From Larus michahellis (taxonomy: Eukaryota; Chordata; Aves; Charadriiformes; Laridae): a DNA stretch of 64,000 nt. Each line of letters begins with the position of its first letter. The stretch's first letter is position 1. The notes beneath the pieces are model-generated. The model saw only the letters and a program-made list of their open reading frames with translations, had not been told where the DNA came from and did no database searches. Both the position numbers and the translations under genes were made by a program. The stretch spans positions 5,642,001-5,706,000 of the forward strand of contig NC_133906.1 in NCBI RefSeq assembly GCF_964199755.1. Reading direction: 5' to 3'. Of this stretch, positions 25,901 through 36,190 are shown in pieces.

Positions 25901-28900
25901 AGCAGTAACAAACTAGAACAAGTCTAACAGACAGATTACCAAGACAGGGCCCTGCTCTGGAGCACCTAACGTATGAGAAGACACTGAGGGATCTGGATTA
26001 AGCCTGAAGAAGCTGGAGCCTGAAAGGGTTGTGTCTAGCTAGAGAGAGTTACAGGGAAGACACTGCCAGATACAGCCATACACAGCAAACGGATGGGAAG
26101 CAATGGACACAACTTGTGGTATAAGGGAAAAAAGTTGCTCACAATGAGAGTGGTTAAGCCTGGAAATACGGACTCAGAGAGGGACTGTGGACTCTCTGTC
26201 ACCTTTTGGAGAGTTTCAAAACATGTGACTTGAGCAACTTGAAGTTGCTGAAAGACCTGCTTTGAGTGGTGCGTAGGACCTGATGGCCTCCAGCAATTTC
26301 TTCAAGCTGAAATTATTCTCTGATGAAAGCTTGTAGAAAACCTTGCTTCTAGTTGAGCATTATTTTTAATTTTTACAATTCTTGAGGCTTCAAATTGTTT
26401 TGACATCTGCCTTCTTACTGGTTGATACAGAGTCTGTTTCCTGCCATCTTCTGTTTCTCAACGCTCTGCTAAAAAGAACCAGTATACATTCAGTTTCAGT
26501 ATGATTAGCATGGACAGTCAAGAACCTATGGAAGAATACTAGATATAGGCATAGGAGATATCGGTGTTTGAGCACCAGGGATTTTCTCATTCATTATCAA
26601 CAAACTTTGGATAAAGTGAGGTTTAATAACAGCTTTCCTAGAGAAGACTAAGGGTAGCTTGATTCAGAGTTCTGTTTAAAATCTATGGAGGTGATTTAGT
26701 CTCAGAAATATCAGCAACGTTGTTAGCTGCAATAACTTTTGCTGAGGAGACAGACTAACATATTATTCTGGTTTTAATATTGCAAATTCTCCCTCAGTTT
26801 CCTCCTCTGTCTTTCTCTCATGCCTGTCTTGGCGAAGTGAGTTAATTTTGTGGGTGTTGAGTTAATTTTGGCTTTTTTGCTTTATGGCAAAGCTTGATAA
26901 CAAAAGAGTTCAATGGGGGTGAAGTTGACAGTACATACTAGTAGTCTGAGTGTGAGGCAAATGTATGCAAAGGGTGGGGGTAAAGGAATACAAATCAGAA
27001 CTCATAAATGGCACAAATTAGCTTTATTCCAAGGGTTTTTTGGTCTAATTCCAATTATGTCACAGAACTACAAATCGTAAGAAATGATTAATAGGGATCC
27101 ACAAACTAATATCTTGAATTGATGTATAAAGATAAAATGGATTTAATTATTTTGGCTTCCTGCTATAGAGCAGAATTACATTTGTTTGGGTAGTATGTTT
27201 ATTCTGTCTTCCCTGTCTTCACTGCTCAAGATGGTGAAAAACAGTTGCACGTTTTGAATGCAGGTTGAATTGTCATACTAGTTTTTGTAGCAACTTAGAG
27301 AAGGGTATTCATCTAATATAATTAAGCGCTTATTTAAGCACTATGTTAAGCACTAACACAATTAAATTTTCTTTGGTTCTTGCTCTCATATCATTAAACC
27401 AGTATTTAACGTTCTTTCCACTTAATGTTGGATTTATTTCAGTGAACGGGGGAAATTGAACAATTTTCACTTTTTTTTTACATTTGACTTGATTAAAATT
27501 CACAGCTCGCTTCTACAATTTGAGTCTTAGTCTAATCTTACAGTGAGGTATATTGAGGTCTGAAGATGAAAGGAACATCTGTTACGTCTTACTGTCTTCG
27601 GCTTCTTTACAGTGCTGCCTTGTTGCATATGGATCAAGCAGCATTGTACAGGGCTATGAAGGCATTGAGTCTTCTCTACCAAATATAAGTAATATGGGTA
27701 TAAAATAAGTATTTTTTATTTAATTTCACTTTTAGCTGGGCTGTTTCTTTGGCTTAGTTAAAATGCTCACTTAATTTCAACAAAAATGCTGCTTCTCTGT
27801 AAATTAAGTCCTTTAATTCTTGAGGGTTGCATGTTTTTTCCTTTTCCCCAAGTATGCTGTGTTTTAAATTTTGGAACCATGTTTTAATTGTGGGTTGTTC
27901 GGGGTTTTGTGGGTTTTTCGTTTGTTTTTTTTTCTTGCTTGAGACAGTGTTCTTTCATAGCTTTATTTTTCAAAGTGGTGTTAAAGAGTGAAAAGACTTA
28001 ATCCTTTGCTGTTTTTCTTTTCTTAGAAAATAAACAGAGTTGTGTTTGTTGGCAATTTTTTACGTGTGAATACTTTGTCAATGAAGCTTCTTGCATATGC
28101 ACTGGATTACTGGTCAAAAGGCCAGCTGAAGGCCTTGTTCCTAGAACATGAGGTATGCCATGGTTTGTTTATCTGTATGTATTCTTTTACCATAAATCAA
28201 AAATGCACATATTGAGTAGCTCGCATACGTGTGATAACCTGAGACACCAAGTACTCCGTAAACCTTGGAAGTCAGAGGAGGTTTCTCATACTGTGTTGGT
28301 TGTCTGGGGACATTTCTCTCTGCCAGGGAAGTACTTCAGTCACTTCAGGGTATCTCAGTTCATGCTATAGATTTTTGGAGAGGGACAAGAAAATCTTAAG
28401 CTCTGCACTAAGCTTCAACAGCCTTAGCTTGCTTTTGGGTGGCAACAGTAGTAAGTATTGTATTTCAAAAGACTACGGAGAGATCTAAAGTATGGGCCTT
28501 TGAAATACTTACATTGTTCTCAACTGAGCTTGAGCAACATCCTGAAAGTTGAGACTGCTTTTAACAAGGACTGCTTTGCTACTGCCACAGATACACCTTA
28601 AATTTCTTGTTGCAGTTTTATGCTCTGGGACTAACCTGCTTTTGGGCAGCTTCTGCGGTCTAGGTCAGTATGTAATGCTGAGAGGGTTGACCTGTTTTGG
28701 TTAAAATATAGGCAACTGGTATTAATTACCTGGGAGACTTATAGCTTCCTGGCAGTGGGCTGGCAATTTTTGTCTTCAATTTGTTGGTCTGCAAATATTA
28801 CAGCATTACATCTATTCCCTTTCACTTGATTCTAACAGCTTTTTTCCTTTATGGCTTATCCTGAGACAGACAGTAGTCTGTGGTGGTGCTAGTGTCAGCA

Positions 28901-29585
28901 GTAGTAGCAGAATGGTTCCTTGTTAGTTCTACCCCCTTAAAATTTTTCTTGGATAAATTTTCAATTCTTGCATTTGGTCAAGTGTAGATTCCAGACACCT
29001 CTATATTCCACAGTTATAGGGAAGGGGAACATCTTGTTTTCCCAGAGGGAAAAAGTAATCCAACAGGAGAAGGTAGTTTTTTGTATGCAGGTAAGTATAC
29101 AGGCCAAAAAATGGTGTTGAAGCTTGGACAAAATTCTTAAAAAATGTGAGGTGCAGTTAGTTTAAGAAAATTCTGATTTGTACCTTAGGAATAGTGTTGC
29201 TATGGATATTGAAGATCCTTTGGCAACCAGCTCCTGTAGGAAAAACAAACCAAACCTGATTTCCTTGCTTTAGGAGCCACTGATGCATGTCTTAGAAGTC
29301 CTGCAGTGTATGGGGAAGCTTGGGGTGAAATCTCCTAAAATTAAATGAGATAAGGATAAAATGTTTATTTCACAAAGCTTTAAAAAATTATTATGAAAGA
29401 TTGTATATTGAAAGTGTATGGTGTTCTTTCTGTAGCACTGGTCCACCAAATGCTTTGTTGTCATTGAAACGTGATTAGTGCAGAATTCAATACCCTACTT
29501 GAACCTGAAATATTTTTTTGTTTGTTTTGAACAGGGATACTTTGGAGCTGTTGGTGCTCTTCTTGGGCTGCCAAATTTCAGCTGA
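10981..29585 (+). CDS. PANK3: Pantothenate kinase 3, seven coding exons, complete
   Basis: PANK3 phosphorylates pantothenate with ATP to 4'-phosphopantothenate, the first and rate-controlling step of coenzyme A synthesis. The family enzyme is a cytosolic homodimer inhibited by acetyl-CoA. Coding exons are 10981-11008, 19954-20306, 22129-22382, 23023-23199, 24754-24877, 28027-28152 and 29535-29585. All introns are GT-AG, and phases agree to give 370 codons plus TGA, the usual PANK3 length. The N-terminus [15 protein letters not shown] is PANK3-type. Visible motifs are the phosphate loop GMDIGGT (residues 15-21), catalytic Glu138 (codon 22159-22161) in KLDELD, NIGSG, substrate-contact Arg207 just before the end of exon 3, LGGGTFLGL (213-221) and GWAVASSFG in the acetyl-CoA region. 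The start ATG has A at -3. The protein lacks the long N-terminal extensions of PANK1 and PANK2 isoforms. Residue 293 is Ile where I expect Thr. Confidence 0.98.
11009..19953 (+). other. PANK3: PANK3 intron 1 (8945 bases)
   Basis: The donor GTAAGG follows CCGT of exon 1, and the acceptor is TATCTTCACAG before exon 2. The intron is AT-rich and mostly unique. It contains one old CR1 3' end (about 13318-13510), a short TG/TA microsatellite near 17413-17450 and A-rich low-complexity sequence near 18867-18905. Open frames of up to about 113 codons near 16.5-16.9 kb exist on both strands but show no known domain, so I read them as chance. I see no further gene in it. Confidence 0.9.
13318..13510 (+). 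repeat. CR1 LINE 3' end, old, sense to PANK3
   Basis: The order of recognisable CR1 tail words is 'gaggttgtggagtctccatc', 'ttggctggacaaagct' and 'gcactagatgacctccagag', followed by 'cccttccgac'. This is the typical avian CR1 3' untranslated end in the forward direction. The copy is diverged and severely 5'-truncated, and the terminal ATTCTATG-type repeats are eroded. The left limit is approximate. Confidence 0.85.
20307..22128 (+). other. PANK3: PANK3 intron 2 (1822 bases)
   Basis: The donor is GTAGGT, directly after the Thr127 codon (phase 0), and the acceptor is a T-rich tract ending TAACACAG. I see no repeat family or RNA gene inside. Confidence 0.93.
22383..23022 (+). other. PANK3: PANK3 intron 3 (640 bases)
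   Basis: This phase-2 intron splits Ser212 (AG|T). The donor is GTAACT and the acceptor TTTCTTTCTTAG. Nothing else is recognised in it. Confidence 0.93.
23200..24753 (+). other. PANK3: PANK3 intron 4 (1554 bases)
   Basis: This phase-2 intron splits Ser271. The donor is GTAAGC and the acceptor TTTTTCCTGTTACAG. It is AT-rich unique sequence with no recognised element. Confidence 0.93.
25040..26330 (+). repeat. CR1 LINE, internally deleted, sense, in PANK3 intron 5
   Basis: Several CR1 blocks appear in the correct order. A 5' part contains 'gacacgcagcatgggatac' near 25252. A middle part contains 'gtagagtttaaggtcctgag' near 25485. Another has 'gaatcagcagtgtacatgtg' near 25760 followed by 'attaacaaggacatagcagg'. 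The 3' tail has 'cctgctttgagtggtgcgta' and 'gacctgatggcctccagcaa', ending in 'attattctctgatg'. A full-length CR1 is about 4.5 kb, so this copy has lost most of its coding sequence and makes no protein. The left limit is uncertain. Confidence 0.8.
27590..27667 (+). ncRNA. MIR103-1: miR-103 precursor hairpin (mir-103-1)
   Basis: The mature 3p arm is at 27637-27659, starting AGCAGCATTGTACAGGG, and is an exact miR-103 sequence. The 5p arm is at 27600-27622, starting GGCTTCTTTACAGTGC. The loop is between them, and the whole folds as the known hairpin. It lies in sense in PANK3 intron 5, so it is probably processed from the PANK3 primary transcript. The seed GCAGCAT is shared with miR-107, which sits in PANK1. 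In mammals this family has been linked to insulin sensitivity and lipid metabolism. Compared with the human hairpin as I remember it, only two bases in the lower 5' stem differ (both C to T). Confidence 0.98.
28153..29534 (+). other. PANK3: PANK3 intron 6 (1382 bases)
   Basis: This phase-0 intron follows Glu354. The donor is GTATGC and the acceptor ATTTTTTTGTTTGTTTTGAACAG. No repeat or RNA gene is recognised. Confidence 0.93.
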
Positions 29586-32500
29586 GATACCAGATGTCAC
29601 TACACTGAACTATTTTCCATCTGAATGATACTTGTTTATGGCAATGGAAACTACATCTGGGGAGGGGAGAAAAAAATAGCAGATTTTCTGTAACTGTTTT
29701 TAAGAAGTGATGAGCTACTGAGTATTGCCATTATAAGGAAGGGGGTTTCATTCTGTTGGGCATTGATAAATGAAATGTGTGGGGATATCGTTTGTGTTCT
29801 TTGGTACATGTAGCCAATATCGAACTTCTAATATGCAATACATCCTCTGAAAACAAGCTTCCAGAAGAAGGAATGCCAATCCTTTAAGTGCTCAGTGTGT
29901 TAATATTGCAAGTTTACTCCTGAGGCTTTAGGCCCATCAGTTTTGTATATAATTGGTGAATGAAAAATTATTTTCATTAGTTATACTGTGTTATGAGCAC
30001 AATTTCCCATGTGTACTTACAGAAAGCAACTTTAAAAACAGTAAGGTACTATCTACAAGATGAGGAAATTGTAGACAATTGCTTCCCACAGTAAGAATAG
30101 TAATTATTTTATTTTTATGTGTAATGGAAATAATGTTTTAATTTTTCATGGGAAGAATAGAAACACAAAAAATCAGCCAAAGCAGCAGATTTATGCAGTT
30201 GATGTTTTGAAGGTTTTGTGAAGGTACTCACTTGTCCTCTTCATTTATTTGAAGATCCCCTCTGTCTTTGGTTGGATTTGGAAAAAAAATGATGAATGAA
30301 GGCAGGTTTGGGGGGTTGGGATTTTTTTTTAAGGATGTGACTTCCAAAATGCCTTCTGTTTTTTTTCGTGTCTCATTAAATTTGACATCATGCATCCTTG
30401 TAAAGGTACCAGAAAGGCTGAGAGAATTGAAGAAATCCTTATAAAACAGACTAAAAATAGGATCTCATAATTCTGGTGCTTTGGCTTATTTCTGTGGAGG
30501 TTTGGAAAATTTCTGCCCCATACTACCAATTTGAAAATGTGATTTTTCCTTAATTTTGTAAGAGTTGATCAGAATCTAATTAGATGTTGAAAATGAAAGG
30601 TTGTTAGCTTGCTTCTGGATTTGGAAGTTTGTTTTTAAAAGTTGCGGACTGCATCAGAGTTTGTATTGCAGCACCAAATGGACCAATATTTAGTGCACTT
30701 GCAATATGGAACCATTCATCAAATTGTGGCCTTGGGATAAAATCCGTACTCTAGAACTGATCTTTGGGTTTTTCTGTATACTTTTAAAATTTACAGTTGT
30801 GATTACTTTAAGTTTAGCATTGAAGCCAGGGCATGAGATGTTAAACTTGTAAGATTATACAGTCATTAACTATATGACTCTTTGTAGACTAAAGAGCTAC
30901 CCAATTTTATGACATCATTTTATTGTTAAATATTTCCTATAAGTGCATGAGGAGCAACCAGACTAGAACACATTCATATGTTGGGTTTTAAGGTGTTTTT
31001 AAAACTGATTGCTTGAGTATTCCACAGCATGGCTGTGTTGTATTCATGGACACATCCACCTAGTGTGTTACAAACCTCTATGTGCTATTTTCAGTCTTCT
31101 CTTTCTTTTCTTAAAATTGAAAGCCCCATACTAACATCATGTGGGTTGTGGTTTGTTTGGGGTTTTTTTAATTTCTGTGGTCCTTTAAGAGTACAGTAAC
31201 TTAGAGTAGCCAATTCATTAAGCCCAATGCTAATTGCAAATGCAGTTCCATTTATTGCTGTTTTTTCTGGTACTCATACTACATTTCTGTTGTGCTTGCT
31301 TTGATGTTTCATTGTAGACATAAAAAAAACAAACAAAAATTACACTGACAGTTCAACCAATCTAATGCTAAATCAGAGCATTTCAGAAAATAAGTGAATA
31401 TGTTTTTTATAGAATGTCTTTATAAGTGCTGTATGCCGTTCCTTTTAAGTGAGAATTGACTAGGGAAAATAACTTTTATTTGGTTATAAAACTTTGTAAA
31501 ACCTTTTTTCTGAACATTGTGACAGCCTCCTGAAAATTTTGCAGATCAACTGCATATTTTTCTTGCAAAGTGAGGTACTTAAGACACATACTACAGCTTG
31601 ATTAGAAACAGTTCCTTGAGACCATATTTATTGCTACTTCACTTCTCATTTTCTGATACTGAAGGAGAGCTGCTCTTGAAGCAGTAGTTAGAAGTTACTT
31701 GTATGTTTAACCAGAAGCATATGTAGAAGATGATTACCTAATGACTGTGGTTAATTTAAACCATTTGAAGTTGATATGACCTAAGATACATTTTTAAAGT
31801 TAATTGTACAGAGTTAACAGAATAAATCAATGGAGTAATTCTTGAATAGCAGTACTGTATAGAAACTACTGTGAGAATCAAAAAGTATGCCCTACCTCTG
31901 TTTTACTTCCCTTGAGCTTCTAAAAAAATTGGCTTCCTTTTGCTAGTTTTATCAGCACAATTATTACTTCATTACAAGAGCAACCAGAGAAGTTTTCAGG
32001 CCCTACTGTAAAGCCCAGGGGCCCTGTATTTAAGCCACATCTTTGGTTTCATCTCATTTTCTCTTCAACTTATTACTAGAGTCTCCAAAGATTGACTCTA
32101 CCATCAGTAGAAGTGCTAGGCATCACAAATAGCTGCAAGATAGGCCTTAAAGTCTTTTCATATAGATTCTCTTCTAAATGGGTTGAAAAGGCTTGGTTTT
32201 TTTCATGCAAATCACTTGAAGTAAGTTGCTTTTTCCTGATCGTCTCTGTTTTTACTTTCACCATTGCCATTTCTTTTCCTGAAAGCTAACTGGTTGAAGC
32301 AGCTTTAGAGTGAATTGATTCAATGAAGAGTAGAGAAAATTTGAGGTTTTCTCAGGGCTACTGTTGTCTTTTCAAGTGGAACCACTTCTAGAGGAAAGTT
32401 GTGTGAAATTTCTTCTTCTAAAGTAAAGTGTAAAGCTCATTTTGAATGTGTAATCGTTTTCAGCTCAATCCGCCATGTGAGTGCCTTTTAATTTTTTTCA

Positions 32501-33154
32501 TATAATGCCAGTTTTGCTGGTACTTGGGACTTTATCCAGGAGGTTTCCTAAACAGTGTTGCTTACAAGAGAAATGGCAGATATTTTTATTTGCCATGGAA
32601 ACGATCCCTTCAGTCCAGTGTAGCTAGGGATGCCAGGAAAACAACATCAGGTTTCTGGCTTCCTATCCCTGTAGCCCTTATATTGGGGTAATGCTTTTGC
32701 ATTTCATGGTCTCATCCCTCCAGCTTGGTCTTTTTAAGTATTATGCACAGTTTTATTCTATCAGTAAAAATCATGCAAGTTCTTAGTCAGATAAGTATGG
32801 ATTCTTTCTGGCCAAAGTAGTTCATTTTTAGATGAAGCTATTCCAAGTTGATATGGCTGTTAAACTTAACCACTTTCACCTTTCGAGTTCTACTAGGATA
32901 ACTGCAATTTGAATGAGAAGGGAACAACTTCCACAATACATTTTAAATATTTAGCAAGCTGGAATGAACATGTCCTCAGCGTTCTTTACTGAAGGTAGCA
33001 GAGGTTTAAGTATAAACACTTCTTCATTCTTTTAGTAAAGCCTCAATAAATGTAACAGTTCGGAGAGAAGCAGCACTGGTACACTTCCTTTGTCTTATAG
33101 TTTGGTCCAGATTTTCAAAGGGTGTTCAGATATCTGACCTGCCTTTTGAAGATC

Positions 33155-33156
33155 CT

Positions 33157-33204
<48 letters not shown>
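33155..33204. repeat. (TC)n microsatellite
   Basis: About 50 bases of nearly pure TC dinucleotide with one interruption (TTTC), lying in the presumed PANK3 3' UTR. Length variation between individuals is likely. Confidence 0.95.
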
Positions 33205-33206
<2 letters not shown>

Positions 33207-35643
33207 GCAAGTAAGCACCCGTGTGATTCTACCAACACCTCCATTCATAATCTGAGAGTTACAGCATGGAAAGATTACGAGACCGCGTTGTCCAATTTAT
33301 TCTCAGTTTATATATTCAGAACAAAAGCTCAGTTCTGGCTTCTCATAATGAATTAAATATTCCTTCAGTAGTACTGTGAGATTTCTCCTTGCATTTGAGT
33401 TGATGGTAGTATACATGCAAGGTGATTATATTGCCTTTAAGGGTTGTAATACTAGCTCTTTGTCTCTGTCCAGCAGAGGTCTTCAGGAAGTATCTACTTC
33501 CGGATTAAGTTGCAATAACTTCTCATTTCTAAATGTTTCAGAATAACAGTTGGAACTAATTAAAGTGTCTTCTATCAAGAGCAAATCTGTGCTTCTTAAA
33601 GACTAGATAGTGTCTTATGCATTCAGTCATCAACTTATGTTAATACCTAAATTTGCATTCAACCTATTTTTAAATATCACTCTCGCTCTTAATGTTCTGG
33701 ATACTAGATGGCTATAATCGTGAGGAAACAGTTCGGTTGAGTTCAGAACAGAGATGAAGGTCAGTGCAGTTCTGTTGAGCTAGTTGTGGTCAGCTTTTTA
33801 TCCCAAGTCCATTTGCGCACATAATGAGAATAGTGTTTGCCTAGAGACAGGGCTTTCTGGATTACGTAGGTTTAAAAAACATGTAATATGTAATAGAGCT
33901 TTGCTTAATTTAAAAAGTGAACAAAAATCTGTGACTCAGATTAGAAGTATTTGGCAAAGACCTATAGATCACAGCACAGAGCTAGGAACGCACTCGACAC
34001 ATACAGTTACTGTTTTGTATTAATTTTTCTGTTTCCTGTTAACGCACAGTGAGAGGGGGCAAACTTAATCGTTATGGATAAAATGGGTGAATTAAGGCCT
34101 CAGACATGACCATGGGAGATAAAAAAAAAAAAAATGCTTTATTACAGTATAGAGGGATAATTCCCTGCTTACGTTCTTTCAAGTTTTACTGATATACTCC
34201 AAAGTACATTGCCAGTATTCTGTCATCTGTGATAAAATTACTAATTGTTTTTTAAAAGTCTGCAAAGAAGCCTGTTTTATTTTGTTTTCTTCACGCATAT
34301 AAAGCATATTAAGTATTCTAAAAAACACACTTTCTGAAAACATCTCAAAAGATGCTGTAATATATTTGTAACTATTAATGTGCTAATGGAATATATTTGA
34401 GCAGTCTAGGCTTGCATAACTGAGTGCCAAATCCTGCTCACTTTAGTTACTTGAGTAGATGATTCTCTTAAATGTGGACTGTTTTAAACTTAAGGAGCAA
34501 GATTTGGCCTCAAGGTTTTCTGCCTGGGGAACACAGTAATGCTACTTGGCATATTCCTGCTGGTGCTAAATCATTTGTTGAAAATAAAGATTCTAAATAG
34601 AAATTGTAAATAAAATATTTATGGCCTGGTCCTTTTGACAGACTTAAAATTCATCGTTTGCCAATATTTTTTGGCCTTATTTCAAGTTTCCCTTTTTTGT
34701 TTCTTTTAGAGTGTGTGGACTGTGTTTATTAATGTGGCAAGTCATTGGCAGGTTTGGCTTCCTGTGCTGCTTTCTGTAAGGCCCATAACATTCCCCTTGT
34801 GCACTACGATACAGATGGGTTTTCATTGCTGGATTTCAGTGTTATCCTTCATCTTGTTTTGTCATTGTGGCTGTTCAAACAAACAGTATCAAGTGGAACA
34901 TGATTGGCTTTTGTTCTCTGCTAAAACGTCAAGAAAATCAGCCATGACCGTAAGCATTTGGGGAAGGTGTTGAAAATCCGAAAATACCCATTTAAAATAA
35001 TTTTAAAAGCTAAATATGTTAATTAGCCTTGCCTATAAAATAAACTGGAATATGATGTATCAGTTGCTAATCTTTGCTATGAATTGCTAGCATTTCACAG
35101 TTCTTCTAGCATCAATTTCAGAACATTGTAAATACAAGCATTGGGAGGAGGTATATTAGTTTCAGCTTGTGCATTATAAAAGAATTTAATTATAAGACTA
35201 GTGAATTAGTATTTTGAGACATATTGAATTATGACATCTAGAACATGAAAATTAGTGTGTTGATGTTATAGAAATAAGATATACAGGGCTTTTGATAATC
35301 TGCACTTTTTTACGTTTCTGAGTTTTGGCGTTTTAACAAATGAGTATTTAATTTTCCATCTACTGTCTCGTCATATGCAGGCCTTCTAATCACCAATTGC
35401 TGTCTTCAAATATTTGTTTTAGTTAGTTAGCAAAAGGGACAGGCGAATTTATAAATCGTAAACCCCCGTAGGATGGAAGTTCTCCGAAGAGCCATTTGGT
35501 TAAGTTGCCTTATTGTGTTACATTGCACTCTCATATTTTGTCTCCACTTTCTTGTTTACTGTTCAGACACTGAAGATGTGATGTAAAAATATATGCTACA
35601 AATTTTTATTCATAAGTTACTGATTAATACCTTTGTCACCTGT

Positions 35644-35700
35644 TAATACAGCTCTTGTAAATGATAACTTTATGCCATCTGTAATACAGCTCTTGTAAAT
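35644..35700. repeat. Imperfect tandem duplication with a 19-base core
   Basis: TAATACAGCTCTTGTAAAT occurs at 35644-35662 and again, identical, at 35682-35700. The period is 38 bases with a different spacer. It lies in the presumed PANK3 3' UTR, about 300 bases before the strongest poly(A) signal. Confidence 0.9.
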
Positions 35701-35992
35701 TGTTTAAATTATTTTTCTTTTTATAGATTCTCATTGCTGAATGTACAGATTGGATCCCTTTAATATGTCACTGAGTAATTTTGTTGGGGCCCAAATATAG
35801 CCAATGCTGTAATTCATCCCATCAAAACTGTAAATAATTCTTTACTGCTTGTTTGCATGAATGAAGTTTGGATTTCGTTTACTTTGTCATAACCCAGCTC
35901 CTCTGTGATGGGCCTACTTTTTACAGTTTATTTTCCTGGTTTTATTACCGTTTGTTCTGTATGAATGTTGAAACAGTACTTTGTCTTTTCCT

Positions 35993-35998
35993 AATAAA
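35993..35998 (+). terminator. PANK3: Strongest candidate PANK3 poly(A) signal
   Basis: AATAAA is followed about 15-55 bases later by GT/T-rich sequence (ttgttcattgttttgcc, then tttctggggtttg), the usual downstream element. Cleavage would fall near 36010-36020. A second AATAAA at 36185-36190 could act as a backup. Confidence 0.6.
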
Positions 35999-36190
35999 CA
36001 ATTTGAGATTGTTCATTGTTTTGCCTGCGTTTCTGGGGTTTGAGGGAGGGATTTCTGGGTGTGTTTTTTTTTCCTTTAGGATCATAAATTGCTGTGATAC
36101 TTGATACTGGGGGTTGTGACATAACCTTTTATACTAAGGAAACGCGACTGGTATGGTTTTCATGGTCTTTTATTCCTCTCCTTTAATAAA

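Larger units (their letters stand above)
24878..28026 (+). other. PANK3: PANK3 intron 5 (3149 bases), host of miR-103
   Basis: This phase-0 intron follows Glu312. The donor is GTAAAA and the acceptor GTTTTTCTTTTCTTAG. The first half is occupied by a CR1 element, and the miR-103 hairpin lies about 360 bases before the acceptor. The miRNA is placed in the same intron in human PANK3, which independently supports the exon numbering. Confidence 0.95.
29586..36015 (+). other. PANK3: Probable long 3' UTR of PANK3
   Basis: After the TGA comes about 6.4 kb of AT-rich, CpG-poor sequence with no interspersed repeat that I recognise and no credible ORF. This is what a long vertebrate 3' UTR looks like. 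It contains Pumilio-type UGUANAUA sites at 29944-29951, 34605-34612, 35127-35134 and 35829-35836, a TC microsatellite at 33155-33204 and an imperfect tandem duplication at 35644-35700. Candidate poly(A) signals AATAAA are at 34583-34588, 34609-34614 and 35993-35998; the last has a strong GT-rich downstream element. Shorter isoforms are likely, and the true end needs 3'-end reads. Confidence 0.65.

Noticed and set aside
10981-29585. Identity as PANK1 or PANK2 rather than PANK3
   Set aside because: The short N-terminus [15 protein letters not shown], the 370-residue length and miR-103 (not miR-107) in intron 5 all point to PANK3.
33155-33204. TC repeat considered as CRISPR-like or satellite array
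   Set aside because: It is a plain dinucleotide microsatellite. No spaced repeat array exists anywhere in the window.
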